A DNA stretch of 64,000 bases from Saccopteryx bilineata (taxonomy: Eukaryota > Chordata > Mammalia > Chiroptera > Emballonuridae): assembly GCF_036850765.1 (NCBI RefSeq), contig NC_089492.1, forward strand, positions 201,530,276 through 201,594,275, written 5' to 3'. Both the position numbers and the translations under genes were made by a program. Position 1 is the first letter of the stretch; every line of letters begins with the position of its first letter. The notes beneath the pieces were generated by a model. That model saw nothing but the letters and a program-made list of their open reading frames with translations. It was not told the DNA's origin and searched no databases. Positions 47,200-58,093 of this stretch are shown piece after piece.

Positions 47200-47545
47200 T
47201 CTTTTTTTTTTTTTTTTTTTTTAAGTGAGAGGAGGGGAGATAGTGAGACAGACCCCTGCGTGCTCCCTGACCAGGATCTACCCAGAAGCCCATCTTGGGC
47301 CAATGCTCAAATCAACTGAGCTATTTTTAGCACCTGAATTTGATGCTCAGACCAACAAGCTATACTTAGTGCCCAGGGCCAACACTTGAACTAATCAAGC
47401 CAATAGCTGTGAGAGGGGAAGTGGGAGAGAAGGGGGAGAGAAGCAGATGGTCACTTCTTTCATGTGCCCTGACTGGAAATCAAACCCAGAACATCCATAC
47501 ACCGGGCCGACATTCTATTTACTGAGCCTGAATTAAAAATTCAAA
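47200..47545 (-). mobile_element. tRNA-derived long SINE, old
   Basis: Minus-strand, diverged copy with a T-run (47201-47222) and B-box-like CAAACCCAGAAC. A second A/T-rich SINE-like tail lies just left of it (47120-47195). Confidence 0.75.
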
Positions 47546-47654
47546 TGGACAGGTCTCATTGGCAGCCTGAACTGGCTGCACTATTTTATCCTGTGTGTTG
47601 GTCAAATAAGTGTATAAATATGACATATATTTGCTCACTTATAGTTTGAATTGG

Positions 47655-48282
47655 GTGTGGGGGACACATTATAAGCAGGACAGGTCATTATAGCCTAAAG
47701 CTTAGTTTTAAGACTAAGCTTTTCCCCACACTCTTGACTGATTGCATGATTGTGGGGTGGTGCACTCTCATGAGGAATCCCATTATGCCTCAGATAAGTG
47801 ACTTTGTATCAGAGACTTCCTTGTTTGTATATTGGATTAAAGGTTTGGATTTCTACACTATAAAGTGCAGCAGACTGGCAGCTTGCTCTCTCTCCATTCC
47901 TGAGATTAGCATTAGAGAGGAGAGCAGAGAAAGGCCATGTGGAAGAGAGGAGAGAAGCAGCTAAAATGGCAGAATGCTAAATGCCAGTTTGTGCAGAGTT
48001 TGTACAGAGAGAAGGAGATGGGGAACAGAGGTGAATAAGGCTGGTGAGGTAGAAAACTTTGATTCTAGGAAACTCGGATAAGTCAGTGGCTTTGGGAGCC
48101 CTGAATGGAAAAGGAAGTGTTTTCCCACTGTGTGTATTACTTGCCCACTGGGTGCAAGCTAGGATTAAAGGTAATGGCCCACCAGTTCTTGGCTCCGTTG
48201 TTTCATTACCGTCTGTCCAAATCTAATGCGAGCCTGCATGGGCCAGGCTGCTCTGATGGTGATCGTGGCTACTGGCTTTACT
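47655..48282 (+). mobile_element. Family-B LTR, copy 2 (diverged, 5'-incomplete)
   Basis: Aligns with copy 1 from about its CTTAGTTTTAAGACTAAGC segment through TATAAAG (near 47870), the R region and the ATTAAA/GTTGTTTCATTACCG part to a GGCTTTAC end. The first ~100 bases of U3 with the YY1/E-box are absent or unrecognisable, so the left boundary is approximate. Confidence 0.7.
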
Positions 48283-48943
48283 CTATGGAAGCTCTTGCCT
48301 TTCAGGGAAGTGTCTGGTTGGAAAGGACTAACAATTGGAGGTTAACCTGGCACTCAGGAGCAGATCCAATAGAGGCTGATGGCCAATATAAATGACACAT
48401 ACTCCCTGTGGCCAATGTCACACACTCAGCTTCTCTGAGCTCAGGTGGCATTTACATCTTACCATCTTGGGACCTGGGCCAATTATGAAGCTCCTTTTTG
48501 AACCCAGGGAAAATCAGGTCCTTTCACATATGGCACATTTGTTGCCTCCCAGCAGCCCATGGGGTTGTTAAGCCTGCAGAATCAGCATGTGTCATGGGGA
48601 CAGCAGGTGGTTGCTCATTAGCTATGGCACTGCAACCTGAGGGAAATTAATTTTCCCATTCTGACCTGTGAGTTCCAATCAATGTTAGCTTTAATCAAAT
48701 GCTCGATGATCATAATTTGAGTTTCATTTGAACCATTGCCTGAGCCAGAGGTGAGAGGCGGCCGACCTGTGACAGCGCAGAAGGCAGGTTTCTTTGCCAA
48801 GGCCTCGTCTCAGCTGGAGGAAGCAGCATCCCATGGGGCTGGCGGCTCTCGTTAATGGAGCCAGATGGGAAGGAAAAGAGTGCACCTTTGTGGTATGAGA
48901 GACAGACATCTACAGCAGCCTCAAACATGCAGTTAATGTCACC
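48283..48943. other. Unique spacer between two family-B LTRs
   Basis: The flanking LTRs point in opposite directions. The spacer shows no gag/pol/env similarity or gene that I can recognise. Confidence 0.4.
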
Positions 48944-49653
48944 TGTAGAGCCAGTAACCACGGCCAGGGCCACTATCACTGCTGCCTGGCCCATGCAGGT
49001 TCGCATTGGATTCGGACAGTCGGTAAAGAAACAATGGAGCCAAAAACTGATGGGCTGTCATTTTTAATTCTAGCTTGCACCCAGCGGGCAAGTAAAAATA
49101 CACACTGGGCTCCAAAACCCACTCTTATTCAGTGCTCACAAAACTACTGACTTATCCAATTTTCCTAGAATCAAAGGTTTCTAGCTCACCAGCCTTATTC
49201 TCCTCAGTTCCCCATCTCCTTCCTTCTCCCAGATACAAACTCTACACAAACTGGCATCTCACTCAGCACTCCACCATCTTGGCTGCTTCTCCTGGCCTAC
49301 TCCACGTGGCCTCCTTCTGCTCTCTGCTCTGCTCTCTCCTCTAATGATAATCTCAGGAACCAAGAGAAGCAAGCTCCCGCTCCGTCCTCATTTTATAGTG
49401 TAGCTTCACAACCTCTAATCCAATATACAAAATAGGGAAGTCTCTAATACAAAGTCACTTCTCTGGGGCATGATAGGATTGTACCACCCCACATCAAAAA
49501 GGGTGGGAAAGGCTTAATCTCAAAACCAAGCCCCAGGCTACAAGGATTCTACCTGCCCACAGAAACACACATTAATATCACCTGGGTGACGGCCTCCTCG
49601 TGAGCAGTGCCGTCTTTAACAAAGTGAGCATAATATATTTTATCTGCCCAACA
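48944..49653 (-). mobile_element. Family-B LTR, copy 3 (solo)
   Basis: The 710-bp unit has the same ends as copy 1 on the minus strand (TGTTGGGCAG...GGCTCTACA). It has a perfect 5-bp duplication TCACC (48939-48943 and 49654-49658), TATAAAATG near 49390 and an ATTAAA signal near 49063. It is close in sequence to copy 1 but inverted relative to it. Confidence 0.9.
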
Positions 49654-50404
49654 TCACCACAACCAAGTTTTTCAGAAAAAGGAACTGCAGGCCACAGTCA
49701 TGGCATCTGCTTGCAGACTCTGTGCTCCAGTACTAGGTTCAGATCTAGTAATAATCTTTTCTTCTATCATATTTCACCTTCTGGCAAAAGGTGCAGTGGA
49801 AAGCCAAAGAATAGTGATGCAGGTACTCACTCCAGGAAATGCCTCAAAATAGAATCACAATTGATGAGTTGCAGGCAGACACTTTAAATGTGAAAGAAAC
49901 CTCAGAAGCTCTGTGGCTGGGGGAAGTTGGGCACACTCAAAACAGAACCTTGGTAATTACACCCAGAGGAAGTCCCTAATGAACCTGAAAACAAAGCTCT
50001 AAAGAAAAAAAGAAGATAAATTAAAAGTACTGTTTACATAACCTTAGGGGCTTTGAACACCAAGAACTTACAGTGCCTGAAACATGGGGCAATGAGATGA
50101 AGGTGGCTGAGTGGTAAGAAATAGAGTTTTTGGCAGAGGGTCAAAGAGAGTAAGTGGATATGGAGGGGTGAGGAAAGGGGGGGAATGGGGATGAGTACAA
50201 CTTTCATGTTAAAAGACATTTCGCTCACGCAAAAAAAAAAAATCAAAGCTTGGTTGCTGAAGAGAACACATAGAGGATGGAAGGCTCTGTTAACTGGTGC
50301 AATTAGGGTACAAGTGTGGCTGTACCCAACCAGCATCATGGAGCTGCTTGAAGCCCATCCTGTGTCCACCCAAGGGCCTAAAACAATGCTTCATTTTTTA
50401 AAAA
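49654..50404. other. Unassigned spacer
   Basis: Unique-looking sequence. A G-rich stretch lies at 50160-50195. No gene or RNA structure is seen. Confidence 0.4.
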
Positions 50405-50778
50405 ATTAAAAAAAAAATTTTTTTAATGAGAAGCAGGTAGGCAGAGAGACAGACTCCCGCATGCACCCCAAGCAGGATCCACCTAACAAACCCCCTATGG
50501 GGCGATGTTCTGCCCATCTGGAGCTGCTGCTCCATTGCTCAGCAGCCAAGCTATTTTAGCTCCTAAGGCGAAGCCATGAAGCCATCTTCAGCCCCTGGGG
50601 CCAACTTGCTCCAACTGAGCCATGGCTATAGGAGGGGAAGAGAGAGAGAGAAAGAGAAAGGAGAGGGGAGGGGTGGAGAATTAGATGATTGCTTCTCCTG
50701 TGTGCCCTGACCATGAATTACACCCAGGACATCCACATGCCAGGCTGATGCTCTACCACTGAGCCAACCAGCCAGGGT
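50405..50778 (-). mobile_element. tRNA-derived long SINE, old
   Basis: Minus-strand copy with body motifs (GGATCCACCT, GGGGCGATG) and a head reading ACTGAGCCAACCAGCCAGGG at its right end. It is diverged. Confidence 0.85.
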
Positions 50779-51156
50779 CAGAAATAATATTTGTACTTGT
50801 ACTACTCAGCCAAGCTGGATGTGAGTCCACAGTGGAAAACACCAGAAGAACATGGTGGCCTGGGGCTATGTGTCCCTCCTCCATGCTTACTGAGTGTCAA
50901 ACGACCCAGAGCGTGGAGCCAGTCAAGTGAACAAGCACAGGTGCCACTTTCCCCTTGGGCTCAGAGCCAAGCCAAGCAAGGCACACAGCTACCAGTTATT
51001 GTGATTGAATAACTACAATAATTGTTTAGACTTTAACATCTTCACAAAGGTCTTCTCATACGCCAGCTCCTAGAGTCTCACAAGGACCCAGTGAGACAGA
51101 AGGCACACTGTATTAGTATTTATATTTGTATACTAGCTATTAATATGTATACTCAT

Positions 51157-51413
51157 TTTATTTGAGATGAGAGGAGATAGAGACAGACTCCTACATGCTC
51201 CCTAACTGGGATCCACCTGGCAACCCCTGTCTGGGGCTGATGTTCGAATCAACTGAGCTATCCTCAGTGTCTGAGGCCAACACTTGAACCAATTGAGGCA
51301 CTGGCTGTGGGAGGAGAAGAGAGAGAGAAGGGGGAGAGGTGGGGATAGAAGCAGATGATTGCTTCTCATGTGTGCCCTGACTGCGGATCAAACCCAGAAC
51401 GTCAGCACACCAG
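51157..51413 (-). mobile_element. tRNA-derived long SINE, head partly lost
   Basis: Minus strand, with GGATCCACCTGGCAACCCC body and GA-rich segment. The head is cut near CGTCAGCACACCAG where L1 copy 4 begins. Confidence 0.75.
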
Positions 51414-51593
51414 TATAAATTCTTTTAACTGTCCCAAATGACAGAACAGGAGAAATCTCCAGAAAAAGAGCTAACTGAAATGGAAATAAGCAACTTATCA
51501 GATATAGAGTTCAAAGTAATGGTTATATGGATACTCAAGGAACAAAGTAAGAATTTCAAGAAAGTGATAGTAAGCTTAAAAAATGACAGAGGG

Positions 51594-51949
51594 GAGGCCT
51601 GACCAGGCGGTGGCGCAGTGGATAGAGCGTTGGACTGGGATGCAGAGGACCCAGGTTCGAGACCCCGAGGTCTCCAGCTTGAGCGTGGGCTCATCTGGTT
51701 TGAGCAAAAGTCTACCAGCTTGAACCCAAGGTCGCTGGGTCCAACAAGGGGTTACTCAGTCTGCTGAAGGCCCGTGGTCAAGGCACATATGAGAAAGCAA
51801 TCAATGAACAACTAAGGTGTTGCAAGCACAATGAAAAACGAATGATTGATGCTTCTCATCTCTCTTCGTTCCTGTCTGTCTGTCCCTGTCTATCCCTCGC
51901 TCTGACTCACTCTCTGTCTCTGTAATAAATAAATAAATAAAAATAAAGA
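51594..51949 (+). mobile_element. ~350-bp SINE (CCTGACCAGG type)
   Basis: Head CCTGACCAGGCGGTGGCGCA, B-box region GGTTCGAGACC, middle with GGGTTACTCAGTCTGCTGAA and a tail of AAATAAATAA. An exact 19-bp duplication, CTTAAAAAATGACAGAGGG, flanks it (51575-51593 and 51950-51968). Confidence 0.95.
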
Positions 51950-52029
51950 CTTAAAAAATGACAGAGGGACCTAAAATGAAACCAGTCAGAATTGAAGAAT
52001 ACAATATCCAACATCAAGAATACACTGGA

Positions 52030-52430
52030 GGCCCTGGCCGGTTGGCTCAGCGGTAGAGCGTCGGCCTAGTGTGCGGAGGACCCGGATTCGATTCCCGGCC
52101 AGGGCACACAGGAGAAGCGCCCATTTGCTTCTCCACCCCTCCGCCGCGCTTTCCTCTCTGTCTCTCTCTTCCCCTCCTGCAGCCAAGGCTCCATTGGAGC
52201 AAAGATGGCCCGGGCGCTGGGGATGGCTCTGTGGCCTCTGCCTCAGGTGCTAGAGTGGCTCTGGTCGCAACATGGCGACGCCCAGGATGGGCAGAGCATC
52301 GCCCCCTGGTGGGCAGAGCGTCGCCCCTGGTGGGCGTGCCGGGTGGATCCCGGTTGGGCGCATGCGGGAGTCTGTCTGACTGTCTCTCCCTGTTTCCAGC
52401 TTCAGAAAAATGAAAAAAAAAAAAAAAAAA
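52030..52430 (+). mobile_element. tRNA-derived long SINE, young
   Basis: Near-identical to the copy at 39686, with perfect acceptor pairing and an A-tail. AAGAATACACTGGA stands before (52016-52029) and after it (52431-52444). Confidence 0.95.
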
Positions 52431-52444
52431 AAGAATACACTGGA

Positions 52445-52780
52445 AGGGCCTGACCAGGCAGTGGCACAGTGGATAGAGTGTCAAGCTGGGATGCAAAAGA
52501 CCCAGGTTCAAGACCCCAAGGTTGCCAGCTTGAGCATGGGCTCATCTGGTTAGAGCAAAACCTCACCAGCTTGGACCCAAGGTCACTTGCTTGAGCAAGG
52601 GGTTACTCGGTCTGCTGAAGGCCCGCGGTCAAGGTACATATGAGAGAGCAATCAATGAACAACTAAGGCATTGCAATGCACAACGAAAAACTAATGATTG
52701 ATGCCTCTCATCTCTCCATTCCTGTCTGTCTGTCCCTGTCTATCCCTCTCTCTGTCTCTGTAAAAAATAAAAAAATAAAG
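52445..52780 (+). mobile_element. ~350-bp SINE inserted next to the previous SINE
   Basis: CCTGACCAGGCAGTGGCACA head to an A-rich tail. The target GAATACACTGGAAG recurs directly after it (52781 onward), giving three copies of the same target around two different SINEs. Confidence 0.95.
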
Positions 52781-54584
52781 GAATACACTGGAAGGAATAA
52801 ACAGTAGGTTGGATGAAACAGAGGACTGAATCAGCAATTTGGAAGACAAGGTAGAAAAAAATCACCCGGTCAGAGCAGCAAAAAGAAAACAGAATTTAAA
52901 ATAATGAGGACCTTTGGGACAACATGAAATGTAACAACATTCATATCATAGGGGCACCAGCAGGAGAAGAGAGCAAGGGATTGAGAACCTAGTTGAAGAA
53001 ATAATGACCGAAAATTTCCCTAACCTGGTGTAGAAAAAGATAAATAAGTCCAGAAAACACAGAGTCCCAAACAAGATGGACCCAAAGAGCCCCACACCAA
53101 GATACACTGTAATTAACATGGCAAAGGTTAAAGACAAAGAGAATTTTAAAAGCAGCAAGAGAAAAGCAATTAGTTACTTACATGGGACCTCCCAATTGGC
53201 TGACAGATGATTTCTCAACAGAAACATTTCAGGCCAGATGGGATTGCCATGACATATTCAAAGTGATGAAAAGCAAGGATCTACAACTAAGACTACTTTA
53301 CCCAGCAAGGATATCATTTAAAATTAAAGGAGAAATAAAGAGCTTCCCAGACAAGAAAAAACGGAAGGAATTAGTTACCACAACACCATTACTACAAGAA
53401 ATGTTAAAGGGCCTGCATTAAGAAGAAGAAAACCAAAAAATAGAGAAACATAGTTAAAAGAATAAAGTGGCAATAAATAACTACCTTGCAATAATTACTT
53501 TAAATGTAAATGGTTTAAATGCTCCAATCAAGACATTGGATAGCTGAATGGATAAGAAAGCAAGGCTCATATATATGCTGGCTACAAGGGAGCCACCTTG
53601 GAACAAAAGATACACACAAACTAAAAATAAACGAATGGAAGAAAGATATTTCAAATGGAAATATTTGTAAAAGCTAGGATAGCAATATTTATAGAAAAAA
53701 TAGACTTTTAAATAAAGTCTATAACAAGAGACAAAGAAGTAAACTACATAATGATAAAAAGAGGAATGCAACCGCAGGTTATATCTCTTATAAACATTTA
53801 CTCACCCAATGAAGGAACACCTAAATACATAAAGCAAATCTTGATTCTTGATGGACACATAGGGAGAGATCAACACTAATACAGTTATAGTAGGGGATTG
53901 TAACACCCCATTGACATCAATGTATAGATCATTGACATCAACGGACACAAAATCAACAAGGAAAATCACCTTAAATGACACATTAGATCATCTGGATTTA
54001 TATCTTCAGAGCATTTCACCCCAAAACAGCAGAATATACATTCTTTTCAAGTACACATGGAACAATTTTCTTGGACAGACCATGTGTTAGAGTACGAAAC
54101 AAGTCTCAATAAATTTAAGAAGATTGAAATCATATCAAGCATCTCTTCTGACCATAACGGAGTGGAACTAGAAATCAATTACATGAAAAAAAAACTGGAA
54201 AGCACACAAAGACATGGCAGATAAATAACAGAGTACTAAACAATGAATGGGTTACCAATGAGATTAAGGAACAAATCAAAAGATACCTTGACACAAATGA
54301 AAATCTGAACACAACAACCCAAAAATGTATAGGACACAGCAAAAGCTGTCCAGAGAAGAAAATTTATAGCATTACAGGCCTACCTCAAGAAACAAGAAAA
54401 ATCTCAAATGAACAATCTAACTTTAAAGAAACTTGAAAAAAGAACTACAAGGAAAGCCCAAAGCGAGTAGAGGGAAGAAAAAAATAATAAAGAGCAGAAA
54501 TAAACAAAATAGAGACTAAAAAAACAATTTAAAAGATCAATGAAACCAAGAGCTGGTTCTTGGTTTGAAAAGATGAATAATCCC

Positions 54585-54712
54585 AATATGCAAAGGTTGT
54601 GGGTTTGATCCCCAGTAAGGACATACAGGAATAGATCAATGTTTCTGTCTCTTTCTCTCTCTCCCTTCCTCTCTCTCTAAAATCAATTAATAAATGTTTT
54701 AATTTAAAAAAA
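54585..54712 (+). mobile_element. 5'-truncated SINE fragment
   Basis: A B-box-side fragment (GTTTGATCCCCAGTAAGGAC), CT-rich stretch and A-rich tail, flanked by AAGATGAATAA and AAGATAAATAA. Confidence 0.7.
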
Positions 54713-54875
54713 GATAAATAAGACTGACAAACTTTTAACCAGATTCATCAAGAAAGAAGACTGAGGGCCCAAATTAATGAAATCAGAGATGAAAGAGGAG
54801 TAACAAAAGACACCAAAAAAATAGAAAGGATTATAAGAAAATATTACAACTATACGCTAACAAAATGGGCAATCT

Positions 54876-55241
54876 TTTTTTTTTTTTTTTTTTTTTTTTT
54901 TGTATTTTTCTGAAAAGAGAAGTGGGGAGGTAGAGACACATACTCCCACATATGCCCAACTAAAATCCACCTGGCAAGCCCACTAGGGGGTGTTGCTCCA
55001 TTGCAACTGGAGCCATTCTAGTGCCTGAAGTGGAGGCTATGGAGCCATCCTCAGCACCCAGGCCAACTTTGCTCCAATGCAGCCTTGGCTGTGGGAGGGG
55101 AAGAGAGAGACAGAGAGAAAGGAGAGGGGGAAAAGTAGAGAAGCAGATGAGCACTTTCCCTGTATGCCCTGGTCGGGAATCAAACCTGGGACATCTACAT
55201 GCCAGGCCGATGCTCTACCACTGAGCCAACCATCCAGGACC
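54876..55241 (-). mobile_element. tRNA-derived long SINE
   Basis: Minus strand with a 27-base T-run, body and head ending GAGCCAACCATCCAGG. AAATGGGCAATCTT is duplicated on both sides (about 54863-54876 and 55245-55258). Confidence 0.92.
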
Positions 55242-55450
55242 CCCAAATGGGCAATCTTGATAAAATATAAATTCCTAGAAATATACAATCCTCCAAAATT
55301 TAATGAGGAAGCACCAGAGAATCTGAATAGACAGATTACAGCTAGTAAAATTGAAGCAATAACCAAAAAACTCCAAACAAAAGTCCCAGACTGGATGGTG
55401 TCACAACTGAATTTTACCAAACATTTAAAGAAGAATTAACACCTATTCTT

Positions 55451-55809
55451 TATTTATTTATTTTTTTATTTTTACAGAGACAGAGAGAGAGTCAGAGGGA
55501 TAGACAGGGACAGACAGACAGGAATGGAGACAGATGAGAAGCATCAATCATTAGTTTGTTGGGTTTTTTTCGTTGCGCATTGCGACTTCTTAGTTGTTCA
55601 TTGATTGCTTTCTCATATGTGCCTTGACTGCTGGCCTTCAGAAGACTGAGTAACCCCTTGCTGGAGCCAGCGACACTGGGTCCAAGCTGGTGAGTTTTTG
55701 CTCAAGCCAGATGAGCCCATGCTCAAGCTGGTGACCTCAGGGTCTCGAACCTGGGTCCTTCAACATCCCAGTCCAATGCTCTATCCACTGCACCACCACC
55801 TGGTCAGGC
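55451..55809 (-). mobile_element. ~350-bp SINE (CCTGACCAGG type)
   Basis: Minus-strand copy. A 15-bp duplication TTAACACCTATTCTT flanks it (55436-55450 and 55810-55824). Confidence 0.95.
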
Positions 55810-56101
55810 TTAACACCTATTCTTCTCAAACTATTCCAAAAATATTCAAGAGGAAGGAAGACTTCTAAGCTCATTAGATGAGGCCAGCATTCTCCTAGTT
55901 CCAAAACCAGATAAAGACACTACAAAGAAAAAAAATAGAGTTCAATATCCCTGAGGAACATAGATGCTAAAATTCTCAACAAAATATTAGCAAACTGAAA
56001 CTAGCAATACACTAAAAAGGTCATAACCATGATCAAGTGGAATTTATTCAGAGAATGCAAGGTTGGTGCAACACCACAAATCAATAAATGTGATATACCA
56101 C

Positions 56102-56993
56102 TGTAAAGCCAGGAGCCACCATTGTGGCCATTCACATGCAGATTCGTATTGGATTCGGACAGTCGGCAAAGAAACAACAGAGCCAAAAGCTGGTGGGCCA
56201 TCATCTTTAATCCTAGCTTGCACCCAGAGGGCAAGTAAAAACACACACTGGGCTCCAAAACCCACTCACATTCAGTGCTCACAAAGCTACTGACTTATCT
56301 GAGTTTCCTAGAATCAAAGGTTTCTAGCTCACCAGACTTATTCACCTCTGTTCCCCATCTCCTTCCTTCCTCCTGCACAAACTGGCTTCTCACTCAACAC
56401 TCTACCATCTTGGCTACTTCTCCTGGCCTCTTCCACGTGGCCTTTCTCTGCTCTCTGCTCTGTAATGCTAATCTCAGGAACCAAGCTCCCGTCTGCCCCC
56501 ATTTTATAGTGTAGAAACCAAAATCTTAATCCAATATACCAGCGGTTTTCAACCTGTGGGTCGCGACCCCCGTGGGGTCACCTAAAGCCATCGGAAAATA
56601 CATAATGCATATCAGGTATTTACATTCCGAATCATAACTGTAGCAAAATTACAGTTATGAGGTAGCCACCAAAATTATTTTTTGGTTTGGGGTCACTGCA
56701 ACATGAGGAACTGTATTGCGGGGTCACAGCATTAGAAAGGTTGAGAACCACTGCAATATACAAACAAGTAAGTCTCTGATACAAAGTCACTTATCTGAGG
56801 CATGATGGGATTGTACCACCCCACATCAAAAAGGGTGGGAAAGGCTTAGTCCTAAAACCAAGCCCCAGGCTACAAGGATCCTGCCTGCCCACAGCCCACC
56901 CTCAACACACATTAACATCACCTGGGCAACGGCTTCCACGTGGGCAGCGCCATCTTTAACAAAGTGAGCATAATATATTTTATCTGCCCAACA
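56102..56993 (-). mobile_element. Family-B LTR, copy 4 (3' LTR of the compact ERV)
   Basis: TGTTGGGCAG...GGCTTTACA on the minus strand. Without the 214-bp hAT element and its 8-bp duplication it is about 670 bp. The YY1-like AAAGATGGCGC and CACGTG are present near 56936-56957. A TATAAAATG box lies near 56507 and ATTAAAGATG near 56207. Confidence 0.9.
56540..56753 (+). mobile_element. SPIN-like non-autonomous hAT element
   Basis: 214 bp with inverted ends CAGCGGTTTTCAACCTGTGG and CAGTGGTTCTCAACCTTTCT (reverse of the right end), then GGGTCGCGACCCC. The body (CATAACTGTAGCAAAATTAC, AACATGAGGAACTGTATTG) agrees with my memory of the SPIN non-autonomous consensus. An exact 8-bp duplication CAATATAC flanks it (56532-56539 and 56754-56761), as hAT transposases make. 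It interrupts the U3 of the ERV 3' LTR. Confidence 0.88.
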
Positions 56994-57340
56994 ATCCACC
57001 TCTATGCTCACTTTACTACTCACAATATACACCACCGGCATCCCTGTGCAGGGAAATTAGGCACATTACACAAATTACAACAGCACAAATCATACAGTTT
57101 CAACAATCACAAAGGTACACTTCACCAGTATCTGAGCACTTAGCCCAAAGCGCAAAATGTCCTCGGCCTTCTTTCTAGCCATGGGAAAAGATTCCCAGGG
57201 AAGGGGAGTGCTTCTAGCAAAGCCGCCCCTCACCCCCATCAGGGTATTTCACATTGTCCAAAATCCGTAAGTCCATTCAACAAAGGAGCCAGTGCTCACT
57301 CGGGTCGTAGTCCAGGAAATCAGTCCATGCACATGAGGCG

Positions 57341-58093
57341 TCAGCCACCCCCCTCATCCCTGCCATCCTGGCAGGTCTTACACTGTCTCAAAGAGGAGCA
57401 CATGGCAATAGCAGTCAGCATTTCCATCTCTGCTCTGGAGAGCATGATGTCGAACAGCCCTATGTCCCAAAATTGCAGACCTACCAGGGGCATAGTAGGT
57501 GCTCCTTCCAGCTGGGCTCTCATCTTATGGAAACTGTGGATTGCAACTCCAGCCCGATTCTCCTCATCCTCCAAAGAGGAACTGGAAACATCAGCTGCCG
57601 GGCTCGAGCCCCAGGCTGCCACAGCCTTTTGCTCTGCAGACCTAGCAGCTCCGGACCCAGCCTCGGCCCCGGCCTCCTGCCTCTGCTGGCTCTCCACAAC
57701 ATCCAGGGCAATCTGCAACTCACGAACCTGTGAATCCTCCTCCAGCAGCTGCTCCATTTCCAGGCGAATCTTGCAAACCTGGTCGGCCTCCTCCTCCAGT
57801 ACTTCCTCCAGCTCCAGGGTCAGCATCTGTTTCTCCCACATTTGCTCCAGCTCCTTCCACTGCTCAGTTTGCAGGTCCTGGGCAGCCTCTTCCACAGAGC
57901 TCTTGGTTTTCTCACACATGGTTGTAAAAGTCAGCCAGCCTATGGTCCCCAAAAGGACAGCCACGGGGAACCATAACAGCAGCCAGTCCTCTACTCCACC
58001 ACTCAAAGGTGGTGGTGGCTCCTTGCCGATTTGTATTGAATCCTGCCGACTACACCAAATGTAAATAAAGCCAGGAGCCACCATCGTGGCCAT
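57341..58093 (-). CDS. Unknown ERV-encoded protein: membrane segment plus coiled coil
   Basis: I do not recognise this protein. The frame is open for 250 codons from an ATG inside the 5' LTR piece. The more plausible start is M59 (ATG at 57919, context ACCATG), giving 192 residues; a start before the hydrophobic segment would need the LTR ATG. Residues 37-56 (DWLLLWFPVAVLLGTIGWLT) form a likely membrane helix. Residues about 64-140 are Glu/Gln/Leu-rich with heptad spacing (ELEQMWEKQMLTLELEEVL, IRLEMEQLLEEDSQVREL), a likely long coiled coil. Then come an Ala/Ser-rich acidic linker and a hydrophobic C-terminal part with several Cys (MCSSLRQCKTCQ). No zinc knuckle, protease or polymerase motif is seen. 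The opposite strand is also open for 245 codons, because Glu/Leu-rich codons leave few stops either way, so openness alone is weak evidence of coding. Confidence 0.5.
   Translation of the reverse strand: MATMVAPGFIYIWCSRQDSIQIGKEPPPPLSGGVEDWLLLWFPVAVLLGTIGWLTFTTMCEKTKSSVEEAAQDLQTEQWKELEQMWEKQMLTLELEEVLEEEADQVCKIRLEMEQLLEEDSQVRELQIALDVVESQQRQEAGAEAGSGAARSAEQKAVAAWGSSPAADVSSSSLEDEENRAGVAIHSFHKMRAQLEGAPTMPLVGLQFWDIGLFDIMLSRAEMEMLTAIAMCSSLRQCKTCQDGRDEGGG
58038..58057 (-). other. Primer-binding site, tRNA-Ser type
   Basis: On the minus strand, two bases after the LTR end ATTTACA, the sequence TGGTGTAGTCGGCAGGATTC matches the complement of a tRNA-Ser 3' end (CCA plus acceptor and T-arm) at 19 of 20 positions. 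The one difference is TG for CG, the usual decay of a methylated CpG. Position and sequence together make this a convincing primer site. Confidence 0.85.

Noticed and set aside
57327..58064. 245-codon plus-strand frame opposite the ERV protein
   Set aside because: Ser/Cys-rich translation that is the complement of Glu/Leu codons, without hydrophobic or domain logic. It does weaken the argument that openness alone proves the minus-strand gene.
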